The notes beneath the pieces were generated by a model that saw only the letters and a program-made list of their open reading frames with translations, ran no database searches and was not told where the DNA came from. Of a stretch of DNA of 64,000 bases, positions 38,943 through 52,080 are shown one piece after another. The stretch's first letter is position 1. Each line of letters opens with the position of its first letter. The stretch is taken from the NCBI RefSeq assembly GCF_032854445.1, contig NC_088302.1, positions 26,129,080 to 26,193,079 of the forward strand, given 5' to 3'. The stretch is from Liolophura sinensis (lineage: Eukaryota > Mollusca > Polyplacophora > Chitonida > Chitonidae). A program made the translations under genes and the position numbers.

Positions 38943-41224
38943 ACCAAGAATTTCCAGCTGTCATCAATAAATCTCACACCTGACGTATTGACAATTTCAT
39001 TATTATTATATTGAGCTTGCACTTAAAAAAATGCACAGAATGACATCCTCCGGAGGTGGTAAAAATGTTACCGTTCCAACCGTTTGCTAACAACAAGCAC
39101 GCCTGAACAGAAGAAATCGGAAAACCAAAAAGCCAAAGAGCGAAAATAACTTCGCATTTCAGCTTCGGAACAGATCGAAAATCCAAAAGCACAAAGAGAA
39201 GACACATAACTTCACAGTTTCTTGTTTTACACCTCGCATCTTGGGCTATTCATCTTGCTCTTTCGTGTTATTGACGTTAGCGTTTTCAAAAAGGAGTGTG
39301 AGTGCGGCAACTTGCGTGCAGGAAAATCCGGCTTCCGTGGATAACTGTTTAGAGTTGACGGAATTGAAAACGAGTAGAATAAACCAACTGTATAATGATG
39401 CCAGCTGGTCTCTATAAGCACTACATTACGGAATTGTCTACATGAGTAAAAGCGAGGTAGAAGACGTAGCATTATATAGCAGCTTGGAAGTAAAGGTAGA
39501 GATGCACATTGACAAAAACATTTAACTGACTTCACGGATTTCTTCGACGGTTAGCTCAGAATGGTTTTCATGCCATTGTTGTTTAGCTAAGATACAACCA
39601 TGGGCATTTGCAGTTTTCTTCGAGCTGACATTTTCTGCTTTTTTTCTGACGTTTGGAAATTGACTTTGACGTTTAGTTATATGAATTTAGGGCGACGTGA
39701 TATTTGTGACAACATTTTTCCCCTCTCCGGAAATGCAACTGCAACTCTCATTTCCGTCAGAATAGAGTTTTAATTTTTTGTTACCCACACTTTTCCCCTG
39801 AAAATCGCTGAAACCGTAGGTGTTTTGCTCTATTTGGGGGACAATATGTAACGTCATTTCCACGCAAAGAGGCTCTTATCTTTCACCTTTGTTCACGGGT
39901 GGTTTTTCATCTACTAGAAAACCCACAATGCACATGAGTGTAAGGTATGACGTCATACACACCTATATTTTGACAATCAACTAAGTGCATTTACAGCTAA
40001 TAGGCGATTGTGTGCACTAGCAACAAAAGCGTATCCATTGAGTGGACGTAAACTACATAATTAATAAATGTATGCCTGTCATGACTGTTGAGCTTTGTGT
40101 GGGATTGAATGCCGCAGAACGTGGGCTGTTTCCGTGTCGAGACACGTTATGCCAAACATTCCAATTAATTTGAAATTATCAGCATTGGCAGACAAGTCGC
40201 ACTAATACGTATAATGGTTCAAGCTATTCCAGGTAGCAGACAGTTACAGTTCGAACTGCTAATGCGCTGTTGTTTCTCATTTACAAATACCATCACATCC
40301 ACTGTACAATTTTTTCGGCATTCTACACAGACATACATGTAAACGAACATGAACATTGCGCGCCATACCACCCGCGTCAGAACGCTGTCAATGACGTACT
40401 CAAATTGACCCTTGTCAAAAATAACCTCCGTCTGTTTGGACGCATTTACTTTTCGTAATCCTCAGCTATTCCCCAGAGAAACTTCCCTCCCACAATTCCC
40501 CAGACAGATAATCCATCAATTGCTGTTGGGCTTAGCCTCTGAGCCTCTGTCCCAGTTCCCACACTGTATTATTTACACGCTACCATTGCCCCGAGCAAAC
40601 CCGTGTTCACCAGATAATACAGATGGCACCATGTCATAAGATTTCTATGTATACACATCATATCGACACGACTGATAATTGCTCTCATGGTCAATGTGGG
40701 AAGTAACGGATATAATGAGTAGTGACGAACACCATCTTCTGGAATTTTCTCAAGCGATTACTCAGATGATGCTTAAATTAAATCACTCCAATGCATATAG
40801 CGTTTAAAATAGCATTTCATTAAATATTGATTAAGCACCTTCGGGTTTCTTTCGTGCAGTAATACACATAATATTGCTTGTACAAATATGAGGCACGCTT
40901 AGATCCAAGTTAATTTTACCCGGTTAACTTTTTTTAAAGAAGGACCGTTTAAGATGTAAATAGTAAGAGTTGATTAGACATTCTTGCGGATATTAAGTGT
41001 CAGCTTACAGCATAGACGACACAGAATTAAATAACTTTGTTTATAATTTTAATTTTTTGTTTCTCTTTATACTTGTTTGCCATGATTGTGTGTTTAACAC
41101 CTTGGACATATTTATTCTCTTTCACTTCGTCTCTCCCATACTGCGATTTATTCATTTATAATGTGTAATACATTATCGAATAGTTTATCCATGTGCAAAA
41201 AAAAGTGTTGTACGTTTTATTACG
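38943..41224. other. non-coding stretch, nothing recognised
   Basis: Chance frames only. A single CRE-type palindrome tgacgtca is at 39948-39955. Confidence 0.4.
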
Positions 41225-41544
41225 CCTCGGGAGCGGTAGATCCAGGATCAATCCTGGGTCGAGTCACACCTAAGACTTTAAAAGAAGAGTTGTAACTTCC
41301 TCGCTCGGCGTTCAGCATGAAGGGGATAGTGCAACGACTGGTTGGCCCGTATCAGTATGATGGCTCGGGTGGTGCGGCTTACTTGCCATCGGTAAGTCGT
41401 CTCAGTGAAGCAGCACTAGATAAAAGAGCGGCAGAAATCCGTCATGCAACAAGGAGGTACATTACATACACCTTAAAGATTCCTTCGTCGTCAAATGACT
41501 GAAAAATTGTTGAGCACGACGTTAAACCCAAAGCACTCACTCAC
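41225..41544 (+). mobile_element. SINE, second family, 5' truncated copy
   Basis: This matches the 13704 copy: 'gagcggtagatccaggatca', 'caacgactggttggcccgta', 'gcagcactagataaaagagc', then the tail 'cgacgttaaacccaaagcac' and TCAC repeats. It keeps a stretch ('acacctaagactttaaaaga' onward) that the first copy lacks, so the 13704 copy has an internal deletion or belongs to a subfamily. No clear target duplication was seen. Confidence 0.93.
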
Positions 41545-42055
41545 AATGCTACGTAACAATATGCCTAAACGAAGGACGAAAAACTGAAATAAAACGTTTA
41601 TCATCTGCTACAGAATGGTTCTGTAAACAGCATGCTACACGGCAGTGATTGATGTGCAGCGGGCCAAGTCTTATACAGATAGGCTTCCGGCACTGACTTT
41701 CTTTAGGCTTCCCTGACGTGAATAGTCCTGCGACAACATCGTTAGTGGTAGAGGATTTATAAAAGGAAGACATTGGTAAGGAGAGATTCGCCATCTCAGA
41801 CGTCCAGTATACGATCAGTACACGGTCAGACATCTGTCTCATTAATCTCTGTCATATCAACTTTATTTTCGGATGAGATGCCATCAGGTATTCATGGATG
41901 TAGGTTGTATGCTGTTAGCACTGCGATTATTGAATCCTTCCTAAATCTCTTTAAAAATAATCTACGGTATAAAGGTCAGCTACGCACTGCGCAGAGCCGC
42001 AGGGATTTCTTGTGTCCCATAACTGTGGGACTACTGGCTAACAACTGTAGCTGTT
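41545..42055. other. non-coding stretch, nothing recognised
   Basis: Overlapping chance frames on both strands, with no motif recognised. Confidence 0.4.
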
Positions 42056-42069
42056 TCCTTGGTTGTTGA

Positions 42070-42208
42070 TTGATTTATTTATTTATCTATTTATTTATTT
42101 ATTTGACTGGTGTTTCACGCCGTACTCAAGAATATTTCACTTAAACGACGGTGGCCAGCATGATCATCCGCAGGTTGCTGCAGACCTTCCCGTTTATTAC
42201 CGGAGAGG
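42070..42208 (-). mobile_element. SINE 3' part with internal deletion (abundant family)
   Basis: The minus-strand tail and core lack the middle of the core: 'gtggccagcatgatcatccg' joins what is normally about 45 bp apart. The flanking duplication tccttggttg is at 42056-42065 and 42209-42218, with further near-identity. Confidence 0.92.
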
Positions 42209-42528
42209 TCCTTGGTTGATGAATATTAATAAATACATGCAGATAAAATGGATGCTACAGAGGTTAACTAATAGTCTTGTTGGCAAAATAATAATAACCA
42301 CTCTCAAAATTTCACAAAGTTAATGATTTGAGAGAGTAACTTACTCTCCATGACGTCTATGTCGCCCTCACAATGCAATGCCATACCAACCTCATCATGC
42401 ATTCCACAATGTACATTCAACATGTGTGCCGGTTTCATCACCATACACTTTTATCCAAACAAGCTCTGTAACCACCAGTGTTTCCGGGAAGTAACTCCAC
42501 TGTATTATTGGCAAATCTGGACTAATCT

Positions 42529-43094
42529 TGTCATTACGTCCAATTTGGTTTTGATGTGTTGCTTCACAAAGGTCGGTTTGGGGTCACATATGTGTTATGT
42601 GCACGACCGCCGTCAGTTTCTAAATATAGCTTGCCACTGTTTACATATGCTAAGTTCAGGGAGTGCTGTCTGCCTCTACCTTAGAATATTCCAGACTGCG
42701 CTCAGTTCGGTGCCTGTTTGTTTACATCAAGTGTTCAGGAATTTTCTTATTCTGGACAATTCCACCAGGCTATATAAGACATACGAGAGAGGGAGAGAAC
42801 AGAGATCGGAGAAAGGAGAATTATTGAGAGTTTGGATGCTTTCGCTGTGTATTACTTTAGTAGGCCTTTTGTACTGAATTTTGGTGTCTCTATAGCCTCT
42901 GGCTTTGTTATATCCTATCTCCACCGAGCACTTGTTCAGTCTGAACTTGTATGTTTAATTTGTGCTGTTGTATACACAGTGCTTATTAGTACACGGACCC
43001 TGTCTGTGGAATTTTGTGTATATTTCGTCATACACTCAGTTATACTGTGGATTTTCCCTCTTGTGAATTTGCCTCTGAGCATTTATGCCTGTGT

Positions 43095-43172
<78 letters not shown>

Positions 43173-43422
43173 GGGATATATGCATCCGTTTGGACTTGAC
43201 ACCGTCAGTAGGCCTACCTTAGTATTTGTATAGATACTGCTATCCTTTCTTGTTAAACTTAACTACTTTAGTATTTGTATAAGTCTTATTATCTGTTCTT
43301 GTTAAGGTAATAAATTGTTGTAAAATAAAATCTGCTGGTTTTGGTTGCTTTTTGTGCGGCTAAACTGTCGGGTATTTCGAACAAGCCATCTCTTTATAAT
43401 ACAGGCAGTTTGGGTCGTAACA
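42529..43422 (+). mobile_element. candidate solo LTR
   Basis: The left end reads tgtcattacgtccaatttgg. The right end reads tttgggtcgtaaca, whose reverse complement begins tgttacgacccaaa. These are imperfect terminal inverted repeats in the TG...CA style of LTRs. Inside, TATATAAG (42771-42778) is followed about 540 bp later by two AATAAA signals (43309-43314 and 43324-43329), then about 95 bp to the end, matching U3-R-U5 order. A (TA)n tract (43098-43170) lies in the putative R or U5 region. The expected 5-bp target duplication is not exact (aatct against aatgc). No gag-pol frame and no second LTR are visible, so it would be a solo LTR. It could instead be a cellular promoter and a polyadenylation site by chance. 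Confidence 0.4.
43098..43170. repeat. (TA)n microsatellite
   Basis: About 73 bp of alternating TA within the candidate LTR. Confidence 0.97.
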
Positions 43423-43431
43423 AATGCAAGG

Positions 43432-43504
43432 GCAATATTTTGATGCACAGTGCATAATATTGCATTCTAGGTTATCTTAACAGAATTAAGATAACCTCGA
43501 ATGC
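43432..43504. repeat. two adjacent hairpin-forming palindromes
   Basis: First palindrome: arms gcaatatt (43432-43439) and aatattgc (43456-43463), with inner atgcac/gtgcat. Second palindrome: gcattc-t-aggttatcttaa (43462-43480), loop cagaa, then ttaagataacct-c-gaatgc (43486-43504), an 18-bp stem with one mismatch. They share the gc at 43462-43463. Confidence 0.9.
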
Positions 43505-46500
43505 CCCCGTTTGTCTATATGAGTTAGGTATTGAATGCAAAAGCAATCACTTGAAAGGGCATTTTAAAAATTTATATTAAGCTTTTCCATCTGCCATATG
43601 GCTTAATACAGACAGGCTGTACAGTTGGAGTGGGAATAGATCAGATCACTTGTGCGGATAACATTGCCTAATTTGAGAGTGGTGTATTCAACATTTAACA
43701 CTAGAATATACTATCGTGTCGGAAGCAATCGTGTTAGGCACAAGGCTCGTTATTATTGGGCTTCTCCATTTGTGTTTTGGCTTAGTTCCCTCCAGATAAA
43801 ATGATTATAAATCTGGTAAAGCCTTACAAACTTGCATTGAGTAACAATGTTTAATACACCTTTTGAGAGGATTCCACTGTGAACAGAGCTACGCAGAATT
43901 GAAAGTAAACTGTGACACGCTGAGGATGTTTGTGCAAATAAATTTGTTTTAGAAAGGGAAATATGGAAATTTAAATACTCACTTGTCATGAATCAACTTG
44001 GACGAGAGACTAAGATTAGTCATTACCCGCGGTGTCTCTTTACTGTGGGCCTGTTCTCATTGTCAACATATTTATTCTTTCTCCACATTGGAACAGCGTG
44101 CACTGTAAAAAGGATCTGGTTAGTTCGGCCGGAACAAGTTTTGTCTCATGTGACCAAGCAAATTGTCCGATCCCAAAAAATGGACCACCAAATATTAAAG
44201 GGTCGAAACGGCCAGATAACTTAGGGTCAGATTTTTTTAGTTGCCAGAACAGGGTCAAATTAACCATTTTGTGATTGGTCAAAACAACCAGAACCATCAT
44301 GGTCGCATTTTAATGATCACCAGAATAGGGTCGATGCAACAAAAGCTAATGTGGTCCCACTTTCTTTAGTCACTATAACAATGTCATTGCAAACACTGTA
44401 ATCAAAATTATACAAGTTGCTCTGACATCTCATTAGTATCTTGTAGTTAGTTACATCTAACATCTATAATCACGAACATTAAAGTGATGGATATCTTGGA
44501 TTTAGGCTGACGCATGAAGATCACCACTGAAAAATTCAAATGAAAATCAATACTGCATAGACCTACCAGCTTCGTTTTATCAAAGGGCAACACTCAGAAA
44601 TTCTGGGTCTCATCCTGAGTTAATGGCCAATGTCTGCGGGCAGTCTTGGAGCTAAATCACAAACGAAGGGCTGAAATTTCATCATGGGAGGAATAAAGTT
44701 CTAGGCACTGCTCATAAATCAGCGGTACAAAATACACCACCATCATGGCATAAAAAAGAACTCGCATTGAGGAAAGATAGGTTACTGGTGTTTTGTCCAC
44801 AAACAATGTTGATTTTCGCCTCTCTTAGTCCAGTCGCAATCCCATCAACAAGATGGGTTTGGTCACTTCCTCGGCTGCTCTATGCAACGGGAGTAAATGT
44901 CCAGCAACGGCTCCAACAATCTATAACCGATAATAATAATAAATAAATAAATAATGAAAAGAATTATTACCAGTTGAATTCTTTCATTTCATACTGGACT
45001 AACGAATATTTCAAATAACTTTTCACATAATCTCCATTAATGTTCAATCAGACAGGGTGGCTTAACATTGACACTGACCTTGTGAGTGATGATAAAACCA
45101 AAAGATAAGCAGATAAAATAAAAGAAAAAGCCAATTCAGATAATATATATCCGAGGAAATATACACAAAATCCATGCCTGGAGTGAACTATTCGAACTTG
45201 ATCTGACAATATTTTAAACAGTTATTGCAAGGAAACATGGTAAACAGAATCAAGGAAATCCCGTTAAATACATGTATGCAAAACTTTTGAGTGGACTGAG
45301 CTGGTTTACAAACTCGACTTGAGCCAGGTGTTACGCTTTGCCTTTATCTTCCTGCTATCATCTTGTTCATATCCATGACAACAGGTGATGATAGCAAAGA
45401 TTGACGATGGGACCTTCACTCAGTCTTGTAATACCAAACACCGCTGAGCCCAACGTCCGCCATCTTTTTGAATTCGAATTTTCCGTCTGACACGAAAGAG
45501 TCAGGTCCGTCCACTAATAAATCCGTCTTTTAATCTAACGAGAGTGCAGCAGTCATTTCTTTCCATAAAGTATCAATCTTTCAGGTGAAGATAATTGAAG
45601 TTGATTCCGAAACACATGTTTCGGAAACAGAGAGCAAGCTTGCAAAGTCATGTCATTTGACTGCAATCAGTCAATTGACTAGCTCAGAGTGAGATAAGCC
45701 GTGTAGTGACAAACTTCTCGCAGTGCACATGTATGAATAGATTTAAACAGGTACAATAACTGTGCTTCTGTAAGAAGATAAGATTTGACATCGTATTATT
45801 ACCGGAATGTATTGTTAAGATAATACACGTAATGTTTTAGCTGGAGCACGATTAGATCTACCCGTCTGTAGCCTAGTCCTAATTTTTTTTTTAAAAAGTG
45901 GATCATGCTTTGCCTTCGAGATTCTCACCACCGTTCAAACAACTAAAAAAGCAAAGTGTGGCTTTCATTGTCAAGGCTCATACAGTGTTCGAGATTTCTG
46001 ACGTAAAATATGGAAGATATTGCATCACCCTGGTGTGTAGACACCAACTGCCTACCAACACTCAGTGACCAAAAGTTCTGCGGACTCGTCCATATTTTTT
46101 GACCATCAATTTTTTGGTCACAGACTTGTCCACCAAGGTTGGTTTGGGCGCAGGGACCCGATCCTTTTGACAGTGTACTGAACACCTTCCACATATTGGT
46201 CACTTATGTCTCCTGCCTCTTCCAAACAATGTTGCACAAGAAACTACACTGAGTGTATTACCAGCAGCACACATTCTGAGGGTATTCACGCAAGAACGTT
46301 TCTTGTTAATGAAACCGTACACTGATATTCTTCAAACACGGTACGAAGATTATGTTTTGTGCAACGACACATATTGAGTTTTGATTTATTGTTTGAAAAA
46401 TATATACACGATTAACACAGGTGGTCGAATTGTCAAATGGGAGGTTTATACAACAAACTATGTGTATGGGTCTAACGCTTCATCACAAGTGTCATACCGT

Positions 46501-47450
46501 ATAGGTTAGCGTCAACATATGGCGACTGACAAATTCGTGGGTAGCTATTGTATTTTGCGATAGACAGTTTGTGCGGTGAGTCAGATAGGGTCAGAAGATG
46601 AATCAACCGTGATTAGATCCACAGCACAGCACGTGCATTAAACGATTACATAACACACACAGAACACATATTCAAAGTTAGCTGCTTAAGCATGCGGTAC
46701 GGCAAAGCAAAGTCTGAATAATTCCGCTTTAAGTGACGGTTAACATTTTGAGTCAGACCCGAACAGCGTCAGTAAACAAACGGCCTCTGACAGAGTCAGC
46801 ATCGTTAGTAAAGTGGTACATCAGTAATTACGGCAGGCACACAGTGTGACATTTCTGGCTGAAGTGCAAGCGATCAATCACGTTCAGCTTGGCGTGCCGA
46901 TCAAAGACTTGCGCGTTTGATGGAAACAAACTAGTGTTGATACTTGCCGGCAGTTAAGTGAGGGGGAGGAGTTGCGCAGCGGGTCGAGCAATTGTCGCCT
47001 TGAGTGACCGCCTCACTACTGGCCCCACGACATGAGTTTTACATTTCGATGACAAATCAATGCTTACAAGAGTGCTTTGCATAGTTTGTATCACAGATAC
47101 AAGCCGATGTCGTTTCTATGCCTTCGCACTTTAAGCCGTTCAGGAAACAAGGTCAAATAAAGACCAAAGAATCGACGTTGCACGGGCCGTGGGCTGGCAT
47201 GGAAAACAACTATAGGGGACTTTGGTCGGACTAACTTCCAGTGAAACCAAACCCCTTTGGTGTCAAGTCAATTACCACGATTCGCTAACATTTTGATGAA
47301 GTGGTTAAGTGAACTGCCATTACTTTTTGTGGTCATAGCATCATGACTGTGAAAGATGGAATCGCCTCACGTCTGAGAAGAGCCATGTACATATACGAGA
47401 CTTACCATGACGAGACTGTGTAATATCAGTGTATCTACATGTACTTATTA
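43505..47450. other. non-coding stretch, nothing firm
   Basis: About 3.9 kb. Near 44200-44350 there are degenerate direct repeats containing 'ccagaacagggtc' and 'ccagaatagggtc'. No gene is recognised. Confidence 0.4.
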
Positions 47451-47451
47451 G

Positions 47452-47475
47452 GCTTCCCAGCTGATAGCTGGAAGC
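47452..47475. repeat. short hairpin
   Basis: Arms 'gcttcccagct' and 'agctggaagc' with a 3-base loop and one bulged base. It is followed by an AT-rich stretch. Confidence 0.6.
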
Positions 47476-47552
47476 CTGTATTTTTATTGCAATGATTCTT
47501 ATTTTTTTATATCCCCTCAACGGAGTTCATGGGGAATCCTGATTTCACCCTG

Positions 47553-47621
47553 TCTGTCCGTCCGTCTGTCCGTCCGTCTGTCCGTCTGTCTGTTCGTCCG
47601 TCCGCCCGTCTTTCTGTCTCC

Positions 47622-47667
<46 letters not shown>

Positions 47668-47673
47668 CTTTCT

Positions 47674-47705
<32 letters not shown>

Positions 47706-47708
47706 ATC
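47553..47708. repeat. (GTCC/GTCT)n and (TG)n compound microsatellite
   Basis: Tetranucleotide GTCY tracts on both sides of a CT run and an 11-unit TG run. Long frames on both strands here are artefacts. Confidence 0.96.
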
Positions 47709-49300
47709 TGTTCATCGAAGTGGAATGAGTGCACACCACGAACTGCCCATGAAAGAATGTGCATGAGGCCAAACTAAGCAATAAGTCGCTATAATCCATC
47801 ATACCAAAATATCTAAATCCGACACTTGCAAGGTCGATTTACTCACACCCCTCGACAAGCTTATAGGTCAGACTGATAAATCTGCGGCCAAGACTTCAAC
47901 TAGCACATGTGTCCGTGTTACCGTCGATCCAGAGAACATGGATGGAGCAGGATGTGTTATAAAAGTGAGGCTCCATAGCTAATATCAAGGACATAAACAT
48001 GCATGGTTTATACACGCATAAAACATGTGACCCAAGTAAATCATGCCATCTGATGACAATATGGGCATGTTAACATCAAACATAGCTTAGAGCCACAGAT
48101 ATACCAGGTTTTTATCTGTTATATGAGAGCTACGTCTTAAATAAAGAAAAAGAACTGTAGTCAGTTCGGTAGGACAGCAATCATTGCATTAGCTCCTGTC
48201 AGCTTAGAGAAGAGAGCCCCAGGCTCTTGTAAGGCAATCATCGTTGTCTTAGGGTTTTGCAGACAACGACATACAATGTCAGAGAAGACCTACTGTAGCA
48301 CACCAGCACACCTACTGTAGCAGTCATGCCCAAGGCAAGGAAAAAAAAACAACAACAACAAAACCACAATGACCACAATCAAGTCACTTGACCAGAGAAC
48401 CAATTCTAAAACAGCAATAGCAAACCAGAACTGGTTATAGTTTCTCGGTTTTCAAGCAGTCTGCAGGAAGTGTTTCAGCTTCTGTTTCAGTGCAGAGCAA
48501 ATTGCGACATGACAGTGTTTGTGACAGTCGTTCAACAACAACATTAGGCCGGTGTATTAAGATACATAGCACGCTGTGAAAATTCATGCATGGGTCAAGA
48601 GCATGTAATTGTAAAATCCTCTAAATCTAGGCTAAATAAATGACCTTAAATGTCTATTTCTTACGTTACTCAAATATTTCTAACAAGAAAACTATCAGCC
48701 ATAGCTCAAATGTGGCTACTGAAAGTGCATACCTTCAGCTATAATGGGACAATTTTAAAAATTTTAGCCTCAATATTTTTCGATTTACACGCCATTGATT
48801 TTACAAGACTTCGAATCCCTAAAATTATTTCACTATATCTCAAAAACATACAAATATAGACAAAAACAAAATGAGAAAAACACTGGCGCAAAATACACTG
48901 TAAAAGATATCAAACCTATATAAAAATTCAAAACTTTTCATGAGGTCATGTATTCGATCATGGAAAGTCTTTTTCAAACTTTACTTAACTAGTATTGCCA
49001 AAATTCAAACAGCTGCCCTTTGTCGTTTTCTAGACAAACGACACAAAACCCACCCTACCCTGTTTACATATTAGGCATTCCCTGAAGATACTGCTGCTTC
49101 ATACAATTTTCTGTTCACAGTTGCCCTGACCAGCAGGAATGAAGTATGAAGATGACTGATTATGCTCTCTTCGGGGCAGAAGTCGCTACAGGGTATTGTA
49201 TACAGAATTCCGGACTTAGGCAGTTGTTCCTCGGAAGAGATTAAGCAGTATTGCATTTCTAAATTCCGACGTTCTGAGCAGGGTGGAGCTCGATTTTAAT
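47709..49300. other. non-coding stretch, nothing recognised
   Basis: No gene or repeat is recognised. Confidence 0.4.
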
Positions 49301-49319
49301 AGTAAGACCGGATTGATTA

Positions 49320-49460
49320 TTGTTGATCATTTACAATTTATTTGACGACCTAATTGACGATGGTCCATCATTGACATTTTATTTGTCGACCTTATTCAGG
49401 ATGGTCGATCACTGACGTTTTTAATTGACGGCCCGACTAATGATGGTCGGTCAAATTGTA
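49320..49460. repeat. degenerate tandem repeat with 'gatggtcgatc' motifs
   Basis: Segments like 'gacgatggtccatcattgac', 'aggatggtcgatcactgacg' and 'taatgatggtcggtcaaatt' recur at irregular 30-45 bp spacing. Further motif copies are at about 49926 and 49994, flanking copy B of the dispersed repeat. Confidence 0.6.
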
Positions 49461-49484
49461 TCTAATATCGCTTAACCTGGGGCT

Positions 49485-49880
49485 AAGGGCCGTAAAGGTA
49501 GCCATGCTCATTGCATCAGTATGATGCCTTTATGAACAGTTGCAATTAAAGCGCGACTGAGATACTTGTTTGTTGTTTGACATGGAACTCATTCACGGAC
49601 TACGAATTTGAACTTTGATATGGAATTCATGCCTGGAATATTCATTGTCTGCCCGGCAGCATTGAAAACTGATGACCGCTTCTCTCGTGTGTGTTACCGG
49701 CTTTATTTGTTATTGGTATAATTTCTTACATACCTTTGTCTTTGGGAGTTAGTGTTAAGCGTTGTTTTGGAAATGGGTCTTGCGATTATCGACTTGGAAC
49801 GCCTTTTTCGGACTACGAATGGTATATGAATGTCGGACTTGACGTTTATACTTATACACACATATTTGTATTTTTGACCT
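49485..49880 (+). repeat. dispersed repeat, unclassified family, copy B
   Basis: This matches copy C over 'gcgcgactgagatacttg', 'cgtgtgtgttaccgg', 'tttgggagttagtgttaagc', 'cttgcgattatcgacttgga' and 'atggtatatgaatgt'. It matches copy A over the right half. Confidence 0.65.
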
Positions 49881-49929
49881 GGTTGGTGATAGGCGAGCAG
49901 TTAGTTGTGCGACGACTTGATTGAGGATG

Positions 49930-51581
49930 GTCAACCCATTTTGAGTTAGTCGATTACAGTATCCCTGGATTCACTCATTCATGACCGGACTGATGATGGT
50001 CGAGCCTTTATCTGGTGTGGCTACTGGACTGGGATAGTTGCTACACAATCATGGCATAACATAAGTAAAGGCCATTGGCCAAGTTTTAATTCAACGTCTG
50101 TGGTGTTCTTTTGTTCTTTTACAATGAGAGAACAGATCAATGCGTGAATATTTATATGTTTGAATGGATGTGCGCGCACACCAGTGTGTAAATGTACGCA
50201 TACGCAACTTTTTTCTTGTGAGAATGTGTTCTCTTTAATGTATGCTCTGATATCTGCAGGACTAAGCAATAGTTTCCGGACGTCACATGTCACCTAGCAC
50301 ACAGAATCATCAGAGGAAATGCATTAATGTCGTCATATGGTAGCACATTTCAGCCGACCGTTTTCAATTACTAATATAAAAGCCAAAGTTTAAACTACAC
50401 GCCGAACAAACAATTAAAACTGACTGTCTTTTTGTGACTGCTTTATGATAGACTGGTTTATTTTGTCAATTAACGCCATTATAGTATTTTTCCTGACAGT
50501 TGAAATGCCAAGACAATAAATTTGCCGGCGTTCCATTAACTCCACTGTTTGTAATGACAACATATCTGCGCGCTTTGTCGGCTAGATCAAAGGAACTTAT
50601 ATCAACATTAATTATGATAGCGCACTGATTAAAAAGCGTATCTGTATGTATGCTTGAGAAATGTGAAACTTGCGTTTATCGATTTCGCATCCTGAGTATA
50701 CATGAGACCTACCTGACTCGTCCAACCCGATGAGAATTTTTGTCTGTGGTAGAATCTTAACGATCTTAACACCAAAAGTCTAATTTTTTGTCGTAAAGCT
50801 GGTTAAATCAAACGTCCAAACCATAAGAGCAAAACCGGTGGTTTTGTTAGTTTATGGCGCCCTACACCAATTTCAGCGTAAGGTCTAGAGGCACAACTTT
50901 TTCTCAACAAATCTGGCCTCATACCAAGCCGAATATTGTGACATGAAAATCCAAATTGACAATGAAAACAGCGTTAGCTAAGTGTGATCATGGGAATTAA
51001 TTGCGTTCAAAGACTGTGGGTATGTTAAGTGGGTGGCTGACGGTAATTTGCAATCGGATCAAAGGCATCAGCGAGTAGGGTGGAAGCTGTGATTGACGTG
51101 ACATGCAGTTTAGTCAAGCTCGATGTCAAATCATAGAGTTCCTTTTAGAATCTGCCTTTACCTTCAGATCATTAGGCTCACATGGGTTTGTTTCATAGAT
51201 CCGATATTCAGCCTTTTCTAGATCATTATTTGTTAAAGCCACAGACGACCACTAGTTATTTCATATCATGACAAACGTCATGTAACTGCAATGACATTAA
51301 CTCCGCATCTGATGTTTAATAAATGAAGAATTTGACGTTTAGATAACATTAAGATACCGAGTACGTTAAGAACGTCAGGAACAAGCTATTAACCTCTCTT
51401 AAATTCGTAATTATTTACAATGTTTTTAGCGTAAGATTTTGAAATTTTACACACATCATTTAATGGATATTAGCCATCTTTCAGGAAACTTTTATGAAGC
51501 AGTAAGAAATAACAGTCAATTATCCATTTGCTTGAGAGATTTCAGTAAGGCACTTTTAAGTTTGCTGAATGTTTAATACTA
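49930..51581. other. non-coding stretch, nothing recognised
   Basis: No gene or repeat family is recognised beyond two 'gatggtcgag'-type motifs near the left edge. Confidence 0.4.
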
Positions 51582-51746
51582 TTTGATTTATTTATTTATT
51601 TATTTATTTATTTGATTGGTGTTTTACACCGTACTCAAAAATATTTCACTTATGCGACGGCGGCCAGCATTATGGTAGGAGAAAACAGGCCAGAGCCCGT
51701 GGGAAATCCGCGATCATCCGCAGGTTGCTACAGACCTTCTAATGTA
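51582..51746 (-). mobile_element. SINE 3' part (abundant family)
   Basis: Minus-strand tail with long (AAAT)n, and a core with several substitutions. The head is missing. Confidence 0.94.
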
Positions 51747-51887
51747 CTAATATAATTTTAATCATAAAGCTGAAATGCTTCTGACAGATGTCTGATATCC
51801 AATAAAAAAACTAAAAAATAAAAAAACTTTTCGATTCACTCTGGCCTACCCGGCACATTTTTTTGCTAAAGCGGGTAGTTGTGAATA

Positions 51888-52080
51888 CTCCGGCCGTACG
51901 TGGGAAGGTTAGTCAGTAACCTGCGAATGGTCGTGGGTTTCCCCCGGGCTCTGCCCGGTTTCCACCCACCATAATGCTGGCCGCCGTCGTATAAGTGAAA
52001 TATTATATAAGTGTACGAATATATAATATATATAAGTGTACGACGTAAAGCACCAATCAAATAAATCAAAATAAATTAGA
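51888..52080 (+). mobile_element. SINE (abundant family) with rearranged tail
   Basis: Begins 'ccggccgtacgtgggaaggt'. The tail is rearranged: 'cttgag' is replaced by AT-rich sequence that repeats 'tataagtgtacga'. The flanking duplication tgtgaata is at 51880-51887 and 52081-52088, overlapping the element edge by up to a base. Confidence 0.92.

Noticed and set aside
42350-42877. 175-residue plus-strand frame
   Set aside because: It has no family motif, and it overlaps the candidate LTR start and the TATA box, so it is probably a chance frame.
45943-46203. 86-residue minus-strand frame with fairly protein-like composition
   Set aside because: No family was recognised, and no promoter or splice signals were seen.
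47507-47777. Arg/Thr/Asp-rich and Ser/Val-rich frames
   Set aside because: They are translations of the GTCY and TG microsatellite.
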